A stretch of 64,000 nt of DNA, taken from assembly GCA_017562135.1 (NCBI GenBank), contig QEYB01001025.1, positions 44,611-108,610 on the forward strand. Reading direction: 5' to 3'. The position numbers and the translations under genes were made by a program. This DNA is from Dipylidium caninum. Lineage: Eukaryota > Platyhelminthes > Cestoda > Cyclophyllidea > Dipylidiidae. This document shows, piece after piece, positions 1-13,580 of this stretch. The notes beneath the pieces are model-generated. The model saw only the letters and a list, made by a program, of their open reading frames with translations. It had not been told where the DNA came from and ran no database searches. Numbering within the stretch: position 1 is the stretch's first letter; every line of letters starts with the position of its first letter.

Positions 1-660
1 GGCGCTATTCTGTGTGAAGAAGTGAAGCGAAATGCTAACAGTTACTGTGCTTCCCTGCTGTGGGAATTGACATTTTGCGGGCGAGAAATTGCCAGCACAC
101 CTTATTGAGTTTCTTTCTTACCTGTCCATTTCTAATGTAAATCACCTTCCTCACCATTTTCGCGGAATTATTTCCTCCCCATCATCTCCGCCACGTCGGC
201 ACCTCATTTCTACGCTTTACGCTCTCATACACGCCATGTAAATACCTTCCTTGCTGACAATGTATAATTACGCAATACTTGGCGCTACAATGGACATGTA
301 TGGGAGAGCGAAAGGGGAAAAGTGTGGCCGAGAGTTGAAGGAATGGGTGAAATCTGGAGCAGGAGGAGGAACAGTGGACAAATCCATGCCACCGGAAGAT
401 TCACTTTGGCTGGCCAGGAGACAGGCTGCTGGATCGCGCGTCTGCCGAAATTGGGGATGTTGGAAAATGAATCCATGTCTCATCGCCTAATGCCTCGTCT
501 CACTTGCTCGTTTCCCCACATTTAGAGGATATTAGTTGAAAATGCTCTTCTTCAGAGCCTTCAAAATTTTCCTTGTGAAATCGATGTGATTCACGTCGTC
601 TAAATAGAGGCGATTTGCCTTAGATTGCGAGGCAACTCTTCTTGCATGTATGAAAACCTT
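1..660 (+). repeat. Diverged dispersed repeat module, copy 1
   Basis: Bases from about 170 onward match 52,800-53,230 on the same strand in the same order. Shared landmarks are acacgccatg followed by a broken match around the gctgacaatgtataattacg stretch, and near the end the tract gcgaggcaactcttcttgca, found at both sites. The copies carry many substitutions and indels, so the duplication is old. Short frames on both strands between 250 and 525 show no recognisable domain and are not called as genes. Confidence 0.6.
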
Positions 661-1060
661 GTACCATGGTGTGGGACTCCATCTACCTCCTACTTACTCA
701 TCCTCATTATCCTTCTCCTCTGTTCCCTGTAGTCAACCCCCCCCCCAAAATGTCGGAGTCCACACAACTTGGAACGGTGTAGTTTTTTTTATTTCTACGT
801 TTACTTTATTCAACGCAATCAAGTTTGATCTTTTTGCGCTACTAGCTAGTGTTTAACCAATCTCAATCGACCCTCCCGCTGATTGGTTCACGCAGCGTCG
901 TGCGATTGTTGCGCTTGAAGAAAATCAAGCGCGCAAGAACTCTCCTCCCCAGCCTTGATCGATTGGATATTCAACACAGTCCGCAGGGACTCACAGTTTG
1001 TCAATTTTCACGCAATGTTCTAATGACGGTAAAGCCAACATAAAGAAATGTCGTGTTTGC
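661..1060 (+). repeat. Diverged dispersed repeat module, partner at 39,200-39,590
   Basis: This stretch matches 39,200-39,590 in the same orientation. Shared blocks in order are tccatctac, a cggagtc-acaca block, agtgtttaacca, gctgattggttcac and a cattcaaca/attcaacac block. It follows directly on the module at 170-660, whereas at 39 kb the preceding module is absent, so the two modules are separable units. Confidence 0.6.
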
Positions 1061-4000
1061 AGTTCAGTGACGTTTTGTCATACTGCAAAAGAGTAGAGAG
1101 CAGAGAGGTAAGATTTCCTACCAAACACTTTGTAGCGTGTCGAGGATCTAGAGTTGAGAGGCAGTGAATGTTTCCTCCACCCTCCTCGCTTTTGTTCTTG
1201 CCCTCGCCACTAGAATAAAATGCCACCCAGGGATGAGGGCAGTGTGGGCAGGGGGACAGAATATTTCGCCGTGACATCGCATCGCTCGCTGCCAATTGTA
1301 CTACTGAGGCTTTGTCAAGAGTGATGATAGAGGGTGTGGGAGAGGACCGATTAACGGGTCAAACACACACACACGTACGCAGCCTCGGGGCGATGGACGT
1401 TGTAATGCTCGTTTGCAATGCCGATAAATCTCTCCTCGACCTTCAACTCGGACAGGTAAGTCAAGTCTTCTCAACCGCCGCCTCCCTCTTCCCCCCACCC
1501 CCCGACTTTGCTAAACACGTAGCGATTATTTTCGAATTGACGACACTCTTTCTGCTCCCTCCCTCCTCCCCCCTCCTTCCCTCCCTCCACTCTGCCCATC
1601 TACAATGGTTGAAAAGTACGAGTGCGAGAGGATAAGGTCAAGGGTCAGACCCACGATTATGATTATTTGCAGGGCGTCTTTTCGGTTTTGAGGACAGGCT
1701 GAGTCAGGCTGAATCGAAATGCAACTCCACTTAGCGGCTTATTTAACCACCTCCTACGGCTCTTGGCTTGTTCAAGGGATTTAGTAACGAAGCATATTAA
1801 TTGCCTTTCTGTGCGAAGCCACTTGTTCAATGCCGAATCATTGGCGAACCTTGAGTCTTTTCTTCACGAATGTGACACTCTGCGGTCTGAACTGGCCGCA
1901 CTCAGGCACGCTGGTTGTTCGGTCGCCGTTTCTCCGGCATATCCAATCTATGCTTTTTGCGTATACACACGCACGCACGCACACAAGAGGTTGCTGTTCA
2001 GAAGATGATTAAATTTTACACAATGGCCTTATGCACAACTTAGTCGGAGAGCTACTATCCCGTAAAACCGAGATGCGCTTTGGCGCAGAGGTTGATTTGA
2101 GGACGTTGAAGGCCGCTCTTTCACATTTACTCTCGCTTTTCCATCAAACAGCATCCTTCGGATCGTCTTCACTTGCAAAAAATCTTTCCCCTACATAGCT
2201 GTACCTCATTGTTTTTGTAACGAAAGACTCTAAAAGCGTTAATTAACTTCTTGTTCGAGGGCAGTCTGAAGAGGAAAGTGTGGCAATGAGCGTGTTACTG
2301 CTTCGCCTCTTCATGTACGGGTGAAGAAAGCCATAGGTCGTTTTGAGACATAAAAGTGAAGGAAATTGAAGACTAAGGCGGCAGTAGTGTGCAGAAAGTG
2401 ATTGTGCGTGTGGATGAGCAGTGGACATCTCCTGTGATCGGGATAAGTAACTTGTAAGGATGGAAATAAACACTGTGGGCGAGGGAAAGAAAGGGTGGAA
2501 AGAGGAAGTTTGTTGTCGAATCAAAACCGAAAAGGTCAAATTTCTGACGTTACTTCACACATTAATGGGACGATGAGGGAATGTGTGAGAAGTGGGGAGA
2601 AGAAGGAAGAGAGAAGGGAGAGGGGAAGGAATAGAGGTGAAGTGAAATGAGGTAAGGTGAGGCGAAGTGGCATTGAACGGTATCTCGGTCGGTTGCGGGG
2701 GATGAAACGAAAAGTGACACGCCTCCGTAAACTCTCATTGCCACTGACCACATCTTTACCTTCTCAAAACAGTTAAATGGGGATCTTCAATTCTTTTCGC
2801 GCCTCAGTCCACCTTACAATCGCCGCGTCCCTCCCCCTCGAGTACCGTTGTTCCCTCCTCGCAGCCTCATCATGTTCTTCCCATTCCCCCACACCTCCCC
2901 GGCCCTTTGGTGTTTCTCCAACCAACCATTTTAATAACCTTCGCCTCCCCACAATCCATCCACTCTCCCACTTTTCCACCCATATCCTCTGTGAGGACAG
3001 CAACGGATTGTGTGAACACATCTGCCACATCCCGCTGATCCTTGCCAACTCGTCGCCATTCGTAATTTTCAAGATCTGACAACTACTCGCACACGTTAGT
3101 TTCACCTCGTGACCCTTCTCTCCTCTCTCTTGTCCTGAGATCTGCCTTCCTCAGTGCAGTGGAATTCTCCTTTAACTCGTACGACCAATTGCCCTGTTAA
3201 TAAATGACGCGTGGATGCTTCGCTGAAACTCGTCTTCATCATGTTCTCCAACTTACTTTAATTCAATTTTGGATTCATCCACGTTACTCGCTCATAACTC
3301 ATTCGCAGAAGTGGGAGCGAGCAGTGAAGGGGCCAGTGGATTTCAGCCTCGAAGTTCCAGCCGCACAAGTGTATGCGTGTATGACCTCAGTCGTGGCAAT
3401 CGCGCCACCGAAAAGACGAGCGGGGACACAGTGCACCGCTCACAGCATTGATGAATTGTTAGCTCTCAATTCGCTTGAGCATTCCTGGGTCTCTGAGCTT
3501 TAACATAAACAAAATTGAAAGACCTCTGTGCCTATTTAGCTAGCCAACTCGCAGTCTCGCCCATTCCTTCACACTATCCAACTAAATGCGCTAACTCGTG
3601 ATGTTCGCCACTCCCAACAGAACCACCGCACTCACGAAGATCGTCTAATGCGGTATATTTTATCGCTGACAAAGTGATTTGCTCAAAAGAAAGGGTCGAA
3701 TGCTTAACCTGGCTTCAAGCGAAATGCAATTCACAACTCCCTTTGACCTTGCTTGACGCCTTCAACTCCCGCCAGCACTAAAACACATTTCTCTTCTCCC
3801 ACTCGGTGCTTCAGGCGAAAAGGCACCATCTTCAGCGTCCAAAGCGGTCTGTCTGTCGATAAATATGATATCGGCGTGATTGACAAGTTTCATTTATTCA
3901 TTTTCACATTGCCTCCTGAATGAACTCAAAATCCACATTCTCCCTGCTGGTCCAGATGACTAACGCCGTTGGACTCTCTCGGGTCTGAGCTTGGGCAAAG

Positions 4001-7000
4001 GAAAGAAGTGGAGATACATGGAACGGATTTGTAGATCGGAAGTGGCAGATATGGCGAAGGATGATGTTTGGACGGAAAATCGACTTAATGTTCCGAACAT
4101 AGCTAAGGAAAAGAGACAGAAGACACTGAATAGGGACCAACACTAATGAAACTCGAATGTTGACCATTTTACCGGGAAATATAATGGACTTCATATTTAC
4201 ATCGCTTTGGCTCGTGCGGTGACAACGTGTGCCTTACAGGCTTGGTCTGCCACTTAAGCCAATTACGCCTCCGGATTCTTCTATCTACCAAATGGCCCAT
4301 CAGGCACTGTGTCGCCACCGTCAATTGTGGGACGACCATCGAGATCGTGACTGCACGAGTCGATCGGCACAGAAGGTGTTTTCTCACATCTCTCACCAAG
4401 TCCAGCATTGGTGAGTCAGTATTGCAAAGCTTAAAATGCCCGTTTGAGAGCTGCGTTAACCTGGTTGAGTGTAGCACGCGGAAGACCCTTCTCTGGGCTA
4501 AGGTGGGCCCGTTGGTGAGATGGATGGCAAGAGGTCGCCAAATGGGTGTGCTGAATGTGTGGCGAGTGAGAGACATGCACCAAACGAAATCGATGCTGCA
4601 ACGTTTTGCTCATGTTTTTCGTGTGTTTTGTTCGGGTGCGCGACGATGATCTGGTGATTTAGTCACCGGGTCTCGGACAGTCAGGTAGAATGAGTCGGTT
4701 TCGCAAAGGATGAATTACTTGCATCACGGCCTTTCCTCTCCTCCCTTCTCTAAAGAGGCGTCACCTGTCGAGTGAGGATACAGGATACCTCACAGGACGA
4801 GATAGGCAAAAAGGAGAATGGGAAGTGGGAAAGCATTTGGACAGTCTATTTTAGACATCATGTGATGTTCACATAGGATCCAGAGGCAGGAGGGAGCACC
4901 ACAGAGAGTTTGGTCGCCGTGTATACAAGTAGCTGCATTCAGACTAATTGCCACTCACTCTCTCATCTCCTCCTCTCTTTGCTCTCTTCTTTCTCCCCTT
5001 CCCCATCCCCACCACCTTAATCCCCTCACTGAAGTAAATATACGAAGGGGATGAAAGCAACGAAAAGTGTCTCTCGAAACATCCGAACTATAAGCCTGCC
5101 CGTTGTTCAGCTGGTGTTCCGCCCTGCAGAGGCAAGGGCTTTCAGTCCACTAGCTCCAGTATCGAATTCGTTTGATGTACGTTTTCCGGGCAGCCTCTCA
5201 CTGCCCCGACCCATATTATGCACCTTTCCCGTCCATCTCACAAATCGGGCCCACTTCAGCCGCGAAACAGCTCTTCCGAGTTCTTCGATCAACTAGGGCT
5301 AATGCGCTCTCACTTTGGCAGTTAAGTCCTGCCACACTGGCTTAGGAATGTTGGCAAGTGAGACTGCGTCGACAGGCCACCTTTGGCCATGAGTGACTCC
5401 TGAATTGACGCTAGAAGGATTTTATCAACTGTCTCGCAGCGCCTGATGGGCTAATCCTTAGACAACCGAAGCCAGAGGCTCAAGTGGCTCAACAGGACCA
5501 GCGACCGCGGCACCCAAAGACAAATCACTTGATGTGTGAAACATCGAATTTTTCTTCTGCAACTGGACGGGGAGTTTAACCATCGGCCGGCTGGCCAGTC
5601 CGTTCACTGACGCGAAGTATTGTGAGTCAAGCTCAGGCCGGAACTGTCAGCATGGTCAAAGTCACGACTCTGGTGTGTGACCTGGACACACTCACACCCC
5701 GATTAGGCGGCGACAAGTTCAAGTTCCCGGGATCATATGGCGGTACTCACAGTACCATGTCGAGGAACGTCCACACTGAGATTAACCTCACTTGCTTGCA
5801 TGCCGACACTCTGTGGAAGTTGCGAGTTCTCAAGCTTCCCGTCGCAGTTCACAGTACGATGGTCGTCCAAACCTCCCACTGACACATGTGTGGCATCGGC
5901 TGTAACTGAGCAGTAGCGGGGGCGTCACATCGAGTGTCGAAGTGGCCTGAGGTATTGGATCAGGGTGACAGGTGCTACAGATGGGTGTCAGTTCAGTAGG
6001 AGCACATTCGAATCTCGTAAATAGGATCGCTAACACCTTCTAGGCATAATCTTTACTTCAAAGACAGGAGAAAATCAACCATGAAGATGGAAGACATTGA
6101 TTCAAAACGATAAAGCGTTTCTAGAGCCGTCCTACTAGCTCGCTCGCTTGGCCACAGGGACGAGTAAGGGGTAGGTGTTTTAAAACCAAATCATTTTCAT
6201 CATCATACTCTGGGCGAATTTGTGCTTGTTTTACTTTACTCTTCACCAATCACTTAACCAGTCACTCCAACTACACAATGTGTACTACTTGCAAATCGGT
6301 ATATATTTAATGGCTCTACTTGCGGCGTGAATGAAAAAAGTAAGCACATTATATTAAAGTAGACATTGAGCGTTTCCTACTGGGCAAATTATGTCGCAAA
6401 CCAAAGTTGAGTTCAGTGGATTTTGCTGCAACTACCCATTCAAGATTACCATTCTACGTCGGCGGTTGGCAGTGCACGATTTTCGACAGCGTCCAAAGAT
6501 GGACCACACTGATTAATGCGTATTCTTCGCTGCTATCTGATTGGCGCTTCTGGACATTTGCCGATTGGTGGCACCGTGGGCGCCTACGCGTCGATACGCA
6601 TGCATCGACTGAAGTCGACTGGGCGGTCCAGGTGGTTCCAAGTCCTGACTCATTGCTATTGGCTCTCGTGGCGTATAAATTTGGAGGCCTACACTCAATG
6701 CTCTTCAGTCTCGAACGCTGATGACGTCGGAAAGGTGTGTTCTTGTGTATTACCGCATCACGATTGTTGTTGGCCATGATTGATGGGGTGAGTGGCTTGC
6801 GGACGGCTCTTCTGCTATCCGTTGTAGATCTACGATCGAAGATAGGAATACGGGGAGACAAATTGATGAGGCGATTGTGCCTCAGATGACACAAAATCTC
6901 GGGGCATAAAATTTATGCCACGGTATGTAACAAGCACTCACCCGCACAAATTCTGTTCTCTTTGTTCCATTGACACAAACTTGGAAAGCTTCTCGGATGT

Positions 7001-8984
7001 CAGTCGTGGCGGACAAGGACGGACGCTGTTCGTCTTCGCCTTCACTCATTCACCAGCATAGATCTCCTTATTTTTGCCTACAAGAGCAGTAAGTGAAGGA
7101 AGCTTCTTTACTAACCTCTTTTTCTCCACCTTTCAGCACAAGTTTATTGATATCACTGATCGGGTACCTCAGGAAGTACGTAGTAAGTCCTTGTTTACAC
7201 TAAGCATTCCCCTGCATCGATGTGACACCCCGATGCTCTTGTCAGCTCATGGTAGTGTGTGAGCAGGTTGTCAGTGAAGCAACGGTCTGTAGGAGGTCAA
7301 ATGAAGACTGAGATTTGGTGTTAGGGCACCGTCATTTTGTGTTTCCACTCGAATAGCTAGACCTAGGATGCACACGCCTCCGCATCACGAGAGTTGTCTG
7401 GATGAGAATTAAGCGACTTCTATTTTACTTATTTGTAAGTTTTGGCAAACCTGCCCCAAAGCATGGCAGAAATATGCGTCGCCTGAACGTAAGTAGTCAC
7501 CATTTGTGTTCCAACCCGTCTGCTTGACCTATCGACATTTTCCAATGTTGCACTGTCCTTTCCTGCCAACATGACAGTTATCTGGTTCGGCATGGAGTAG
7601 TGGTGTCCTACTTGCCTTGACCAGACTTCTCGCTTTGCATGCAGCATCCGCCGCGGCCGACTTCACCGCCAAAAACTACGAAGGCGTAGAAGGGTTTGCC
7701 CACGAATCGAGGGCCTGCTCCCAACGGCAACACCTCAATCCCTCTTCGGCGACCTGCGGTTGAGCTCCTTTCTTGCCTCCTGCACAAATTCCAATAAATG
7801 TGTATCGACGTGTAGCCTTCTCCACGGATCCGTCGTCGTAGGTTGCGTTGTGGGGAAGCAATGTGCTCAATGGATAAAAGTTTTCTTTAATCGTCCCCTG
7901 TGTCGACGATATTTTTACACACGTCCACAGTATATATTTTTCTAAACATTTGTTCATGTGTCCTCTAAGTAGAGATTAACTATAAGTGTTGTGGCCTCTT
8001 TTATGTGAGCGACGTGTCGCACTCTCTATTGAAAAATTATGCGGTGTGGTGTGGACTGTGTCAAGAAACCCGAGAACCGGCAACTTCAAGTGATTTTGTC
8101 ACGATACTGTTTGCTTCATGGCAATCGATGTTAATCTTCACAGTGGAATGTTCATTCCAAGTTGATTGAACTGGGCACTGGTCGAGGAAAGTGGACAGCG
8201 ACATTGTCGAGAGCACACAAACCAGACACGTGACAGAAGTCGCGCCAGTTTGGGGAAAGACTAGCATCCCATTGTGATCTTTCACGTGCAATCGAACCAG
8301 GCTACCCGAAAACTTTATCCAATGCTCACAGGGCCTCCATAGCCTTCACTCGCAGCAATTTATTTATCCGTTCATCCATGCAAATATGCTTACATGTAGC
8401 AGTATTGTTCATCTTCAACGCCGCAGATCCAATTAACCAGTCAGGATGGCACGGTGGTCGCCACGTTGGCTCAACTCCGCAAATTGGTAACCTGCATGTT
8501 GGAGGCCTTTTGTGATGTATGATTAGAGAATGACAGTGGCTCGAGGGTGAAGTGGGTAATGAGACAAAGAACGTTGATTCGTATGAGAAGTAACAACCAA
8601 CGAGTCTGCACTGGAATAACCATAGTCACGGGGAGAAGGTGGATTTCACTTCAAAACTCAGTCGCCTCTTGTGTACATCTGCAAAGACCTCCACTGCAAG
8701 AGGTTGACGGAGGAGATCGCGACATAACCCTGTGATCGTTCATGAACAGACGAATTAATTTGTGGAGATTGGTGAACAAGTGCTAAATGTCTAAGTTGGT
8801 TATTCGGAACGCTCAATGCTGCAAGTTAAATTTACGCATTGTACCAATTAGTGAGTGTTGGGGCTGTTGGGGCTAGCGAAGTGTGACCACAATGCTGCGA
8901 TAGTGTGTGAACATTGTTTGTATGGTCTCACGACCTTCAACGTTGTCACCGCTCTAAGCGGAGTCCATGGCAGGAAGAGAAGGG
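1061..8984. other. Gene-poor stretch with no assignable gene
   Basis: I find no recognisable protein family here. There is a short AC dinucleotide run at 1,363-1,374, and C/T-rich tracts near 1,480-1,590. Overlapping open frames of 135-146 codons occur on both strands at 4,169-4,649 and 6,407-6,894, but neither strand shows a domain, a convincing splice site pair or a paralogue, so none is called. A frame at about 3,309-3,503 follows a possible acceptor (attcgcag), but two frames are open there and neither is favoured. Confidence 0.5.
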
Positions 8985-9225
8985 GAAAAAGTGTGAGCAG
9001 CAGTTGGTACAGATGACGATGTGTTGAACGACGATATTGTCAGTGCCTACCCGAGTGTGCATCGTCGTCCGAGCAATTTTGTGTCTCTCGTTAAGGGTGT
9101 CGCCATTCCTTGACATCCCCGTGTAACGACGCCAACTTAGATGGTTAACAGTCAGCATGTGAACGGAAACTGTCAACGAGAGTCCGTTGCTGCTGCAAGC
9201 ACACATTACCCTACGCATTTGCATA
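8985..9225 (-). repeat. Inverted repeat, partner at 12,890-13,110
   Basis: The reverse complement of this stretch matches 12,890-13,110 for about 220-240 bases. Shared blocks in order are tgcagc, gactctc/ggctctc, cgttcac, ggcgtcgtt/gcgtcgtt, ggggatgtc, a long block around ttgttcggacgac, acactcggg, aggcactgacaa and a tcgtcgttcaacacatc tract of 17 bases. Identity looks like roughly 75-80 percent by eye. The spacer between the copies is 3.7 kb. Confidence 0.7.
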
Positions 9226-11159
9226 CGTCTGATTTTAATTTACGTCAAGGTGAAGTGAAGGGCGGAAATTCAAACGAGGCTTTTACAAACTGCAGGGGAA
9301 AATTCACAGGGAAGAAGTAACAGCAAGCGGAGAAGCGAGGCAATAACTAGGAGTTGAGAAAAGAAGTCGTTGAATTTCGCATTACGTAGAGAGGAATCAG
9401 AGCCAAAGACACGCAAGTTTCACCCTAGCGACATATGTTGTGTGCGATCAAAGCATAGTCCGCCCAGACACAGTTGAATGCCATCAACTCTTCCCCGAAG
9501 AGGTTAGAGGACGCCACCTACACATGACATCAACGCCTCACTCGACGATTTCACAGGCGAGTGTGGAAATGTACGAGTGCGTATTTGCCAATTTTCTTAT
9601 TCGGTAGTGTAAATTCTGATTTGGTGGATGAGGAAGAGATCTCGCAGGAAAAGTGGGGCAGTTAGCATAATTTCACCATAATGGCTTTCCTTTTGAAAGA
9701 AAAAGCTTACGTTTCTTCAGGGACATTTCTTTTCTGCTAACTCCTAAGTTTGTGCTCAGAAGTTCTGTTATTACACGTTCTTCGTCAGTTGAAATCCGTT
9801 TGAATGTTGATGGCAGACTGACCTCGGTCATTTGAATTACTCCTTGGAATTGTGGTTGTTTCCGTTGGGAGACAGGCCTACAGTGAGAATATATCGTCAG
9901 GGCGAGGAATTGGTCAGCAATAGCCAGAACAATCCTCTCCAATTGCAAAAACCAGTCCCTCCGTTCCTCCTCCAACCGATTTTATAGCCCCAATGTGAGT
10001 GCATTTCACCGTAACTCGTCTTCCGACCAACTGCAGTCATCCACTCGCTGAATACGCCTCGAACGTCCCACCGAAGTTCACGCGGTGACCTGTCAGCGAT
10101 AAAGGATGGCTGAAGTGTCTTTTCCTGCGTCCTCCCACATACTCTGCATTCCAAGTACCCTGTCGAATGCCCTTCATTCTGACACATTTGCCGAGTTGAC
10201 GTATCTGAATTCTCCAACGTTATCCTTCCAGAATGCCTTGGAGCACACGTCGTCGTCTTTCGGAAATTAAGGTTTCCCCTTAGGAATCGTCAAAAGACCA
10301 TTTCTCTCGTTGATGCGCGCACCCAAGAGAATGAGGTGGACGAGTATTTGTCTGCGGTGAGAGGATAAGGCAGCGTTAGCATGTTCGAAATCATCACTAA
10401 GGCGATGTCACGCTCAGTAGCCTTACAACATCGAGTGACATCCTGAAAGTGATGGTTTGAAGATGGATGGAAAGTTTGGGTAAAGAATAGTTCGCTGACT
10501 AACCACAATCTCATTGCCTTCATCGTGAGAGGCGGTGCAAGTGGTTGACCTCGCGTTTGGAAACGGTGTAGATGAAAATGAAAAAAGCTGAGTGAGCTTA
10601 TTCCTTCTTCTTCATGCAATTTAATCGTGTGTGATAAATGGAGGACGACGAAATATTTCGAGTGCGGACTGCCTCAATGTACGTATTACGTGTACTCAAG
10701 AAATGATGAAATAACACTGCTTGACGCTGACCGGTTCGTTAGGTAGACAGAGTCGATCTGTGACTGAGTCTCATGTTCGACAAATGCATCTCCTCTCACT
10801 CTTTCACTCCTAACCCTACAAGGCCAACATCAGCTGAATTTCTAAGGGTGATGCGTTAGCGTCCTCCAACCTATGACTTTGTTGCGTTTAGAGTGAGGTG
10901 GAGACAAGCTCGCGTACACATCTTCTTGTGGTGTCTGACTCTTGTCTCAAGTTGATTGGCACGGAGTCACTTGTCTCTGCAATGTGGGAACCCATGGTGC
11001 TGATAGGCTGGGTGAGAAGGCGGTATCCTTGTACCTTAAGCGTCCATCCTCACAATGGTGTCTTAGCACCACGAGTAGTCTGACATTCGCGTTGAACATG
11101 ACGTCTCAGAGAAAACCTGCTCATTATTACGCGACATATTGGTACGCATTAGACCAGAG
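9226..11159. other. No confident gene; one unassigned minus-strand frame
   Basis: A minus-strand frame of 100 codons at 9,673-9,975 has a mixed polar composition and a Lys-rich end (SLKKRKLFLSKGK), but it has no recognised domain and no clear splice sites. An overlapping frame at 9,897-10,217 is equally open. I cannot choose between them. Nothing else in this stretch stands out. Confidence 0.35.
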
Positions 11160-12230
11160 GGAAGAACGGCTGACTCTCAACTTGTCACACGACTAACCGT
11201 AGGGTCTGTGCTCTTGTAACCGTTCATCCCCTTCAGGAGCCATGGAGCACGAAAAGACCCGTCATGAATTCGCAGTGTGCTGCGTACAACCGTCCCATAG
11301 CATCGCATGTGAATGATGGTGTGAGATGTCTCGATGAGAGAAAGTCGATTGCTATCAGTGGCTCTCGAGGACGAACCTCACAATGTCATCCAAAAATTAT
11401 TTCAACTCAGCTTGTCATGTTCATCTCGTTTCTCCAAGTATGCTTACGCTGCTTTTGTCAAAAGTTTGTATTTCTCTTTGTGCGTGCTTTGTTGGCTGTA
11501 AGCCTGTTGTCGCTAAACGCCTTAAGGAATGCGCGTTTTCTTGGAAGAGTTCTTTTCCATCTCATGCTTTCCACCAAACATGGCTTATTGATTAATCTGC
11601 CGCTACTCTCGGCGAACGGAATGAGTGGAGGCTAGTCACCAACCAGCTATTCTGTCTCAACCATTTCCACACCACCTACGAGATGTCACTCAACATGACG
11701 ATTCATAGACGAACGAGAGGCAGCCCATCTCGTGCGTGGAATCTCACCAAGTTCTGATTTACTCTCTCTCGGTGCACGGAAATAGTAGTGTTATCTCAAT
11801 GCCCAAGATGACATCACTCGAGTCAACTTTTAATGCATTAGGAGAGATGCAAGGCATTTTGCCAGGCGATCAAGGGAAGCGCAGGAAAAGCACGCCAACC
11901 GCAAGCGGGATGGATGGTCACCGTGTGAAGTCGGTCTGGCGTGCGAGCAGGGATCAGTGGGCGGATGAATTGCAGTTTGGTGAGCTCAACTTAGGAAAAA
12001 GTCTTTCCGTGGAAGAGTTGCAGTTAAGTGGACTCAACACAAAACTATAAAAAATCGGTTACGAGAAGATTGGTACGGGCTGACTGTCCTCGCAGGTGGA
12101 GAGTGCGTACCTCGCTGACCAGCATTTGCCTTCGCAGTTGGCCATCTGACGGAATCTTCTACTGTCGGAATCTCTACCCGATAAAGAAAACCACCGCCCT
12201 GAAGAGTTATCAGACGAAATAGCGTCAGTC
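11160..12230 (+). repeat. Diverged direct repeat, partner at 45,760-46,115
   Basis: The two ends of this stretch match 45,760-46,115 in order: a cttgtcacacgactaac block near 11,180, then after extra sequence an agtggactcaaca block near 12,027, a cccgataa/ccccaataa block and an accaccgcccc/atcaccgcccc block near 12,190. The copy at 45.8 kb lacks about 700 bases found here. Open frames at 11,264-12,050 are uninterrupted only over parts and show no known domain. Confidence 0.6.
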
Positions 12231-12889
12231 TTTCATCCTATACCAGACGGTTTTCACTCGCCGACCGGATCGTGGGTACGAAAAATTTCTGTACACAAAA
12301 TAGGGCCAGAAAAATGGAAATAACCTTTGGTGAAAGAATCTTTTCTTCGAGGTAACAGAAGGCGATTTCGAAGTGAATTATCGGGCTAAGTGCCCTCCAC
12401 TTACATCTTGCTTTCACGATCTCCTCCCTCGCCTCGCAAAACCATTTTTTTACAGAAATGAGCCCTTTTACTCAGGAAAGTCGGGCGGATGAAGAGAATT
12501 GGGGCGACCCTATGATTAGAAGCAGGCCAGTACTCGCAATACCCAAATTTCCACAATTGGCCTGTTAAATTGTCGTGTGGGGTTTGATGTCATATACGTG
12601 TAAGTGGCGTTTCAACTGCGGTTGGACGAGGAAGCTTCGATCGCACAACAATGCATGAGTTGGTAGAGTGGTAAATGAGGGTGTCATCGGCTTCTCCTTC
12701 CTCTCCATGTAATGCGGGCTTCAAGCGATTTCTTTACATCCGCAGTTAATACCTCGCTTCCCTCAAAATCACCGCCCCGCATTTTCCGCGAAATGCCGTT
12801 TGAATTTTCTTCCCTTCCTCTTCCCCTTCCCCTTCCGCTTCACCTCGGGCGGACCTGCGACTATAATCGAAAGTTGCCGAATGTGCGCA

Positions 12890-13110
12890 GCTTCACAGTA
12901 TTTGGTTAATGCGTACTTGCAGCTACGGGCTCTCATTGACCACTTCGTTCACGTGCCATTGAAAGTCATCAGAGTTCGCGTCGTTCTAATGGGGATGTCA
13001 TGGAATAACGACATCCTTATCAGGCGACGCAAAAATTGTTCGGACGACCGGTACACACTCGGGCAGGCACTGACAACACATCGTCGTTCAACACATCTTC
13101 ATCTATTAAC
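12890..13110 (+). repeat. Inverted repeat, partner at 8,985-9,225
   Basis: This is the plus-strand mate of the inverted copy at 8,985-9,225, with the 17-base tract tcgtcgttcaacacatc and the adjoining aggcactgacaa block. A frame of 135 codons crosses it (12,800-13,207), but the mate keeps only part of that frame, so coding is not supported. Confidence 0.7.
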
Positions 13111-13259
13111 TGCAACCTACACATCTGGACATAGTGCTTTCCTGTCACGGACCACCCGTGCTGGCGAATGGACTCAACTGGTAATATCACAACTCTGTGG
13201 CATATGATTGTCCTCATTACATACGCAAAGGAAAAAGCTTGCGCAGCTCAAAATCGTCT

Positions 13260-13580
13260 TGTGTGGGCGCAAAAGATGTCGTCAAGTCAGATTGTGTGCC
13301 GGAGCATGAGACAGATCTTTGCAGATGTTTGAGAAGTACTAGATAAAGAGCTGCTGGGGTTGAAAGGCTTCAAAGGCTCTCATCCCTTAACCGATTACAG
13401 TACATGTCGACAATTTATTACATAAGCCTCAGTCCACGCCTCTGAAGATGCTCCTGTAGACCGCGTAGCTGGGGGAAGATGGTCTAGTCAATTGCATCGG
13501 CTGTCGCAATTCGGCAGACTTCACTTACAAGGCATAGCAGCACGAGACGCTCAGTCCACTGAAAAAGAGTAGGCGTCAGG
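13260..13580 (+). repeat. Diverged direct repeat, partner at 46,370-46,595
   Basis: Shared blocks in order are a gacagatctt tract, agagctgctg, then gcagacttcact and a cgctcagtccactga/cgcagtccactga block. The order matches the 46 kb copy and extends the colinearity between 11.2-18.7 kb and 45.8-47.3 kb. Confidence 0.6.

Noticed and set aside
7138..7176. A 39-base microexon between a cctttcag acceptor and a gtacgt donor
   Set aside because: The signals are fair, but an exon this short with no flanking exons cannot be separated from chance.
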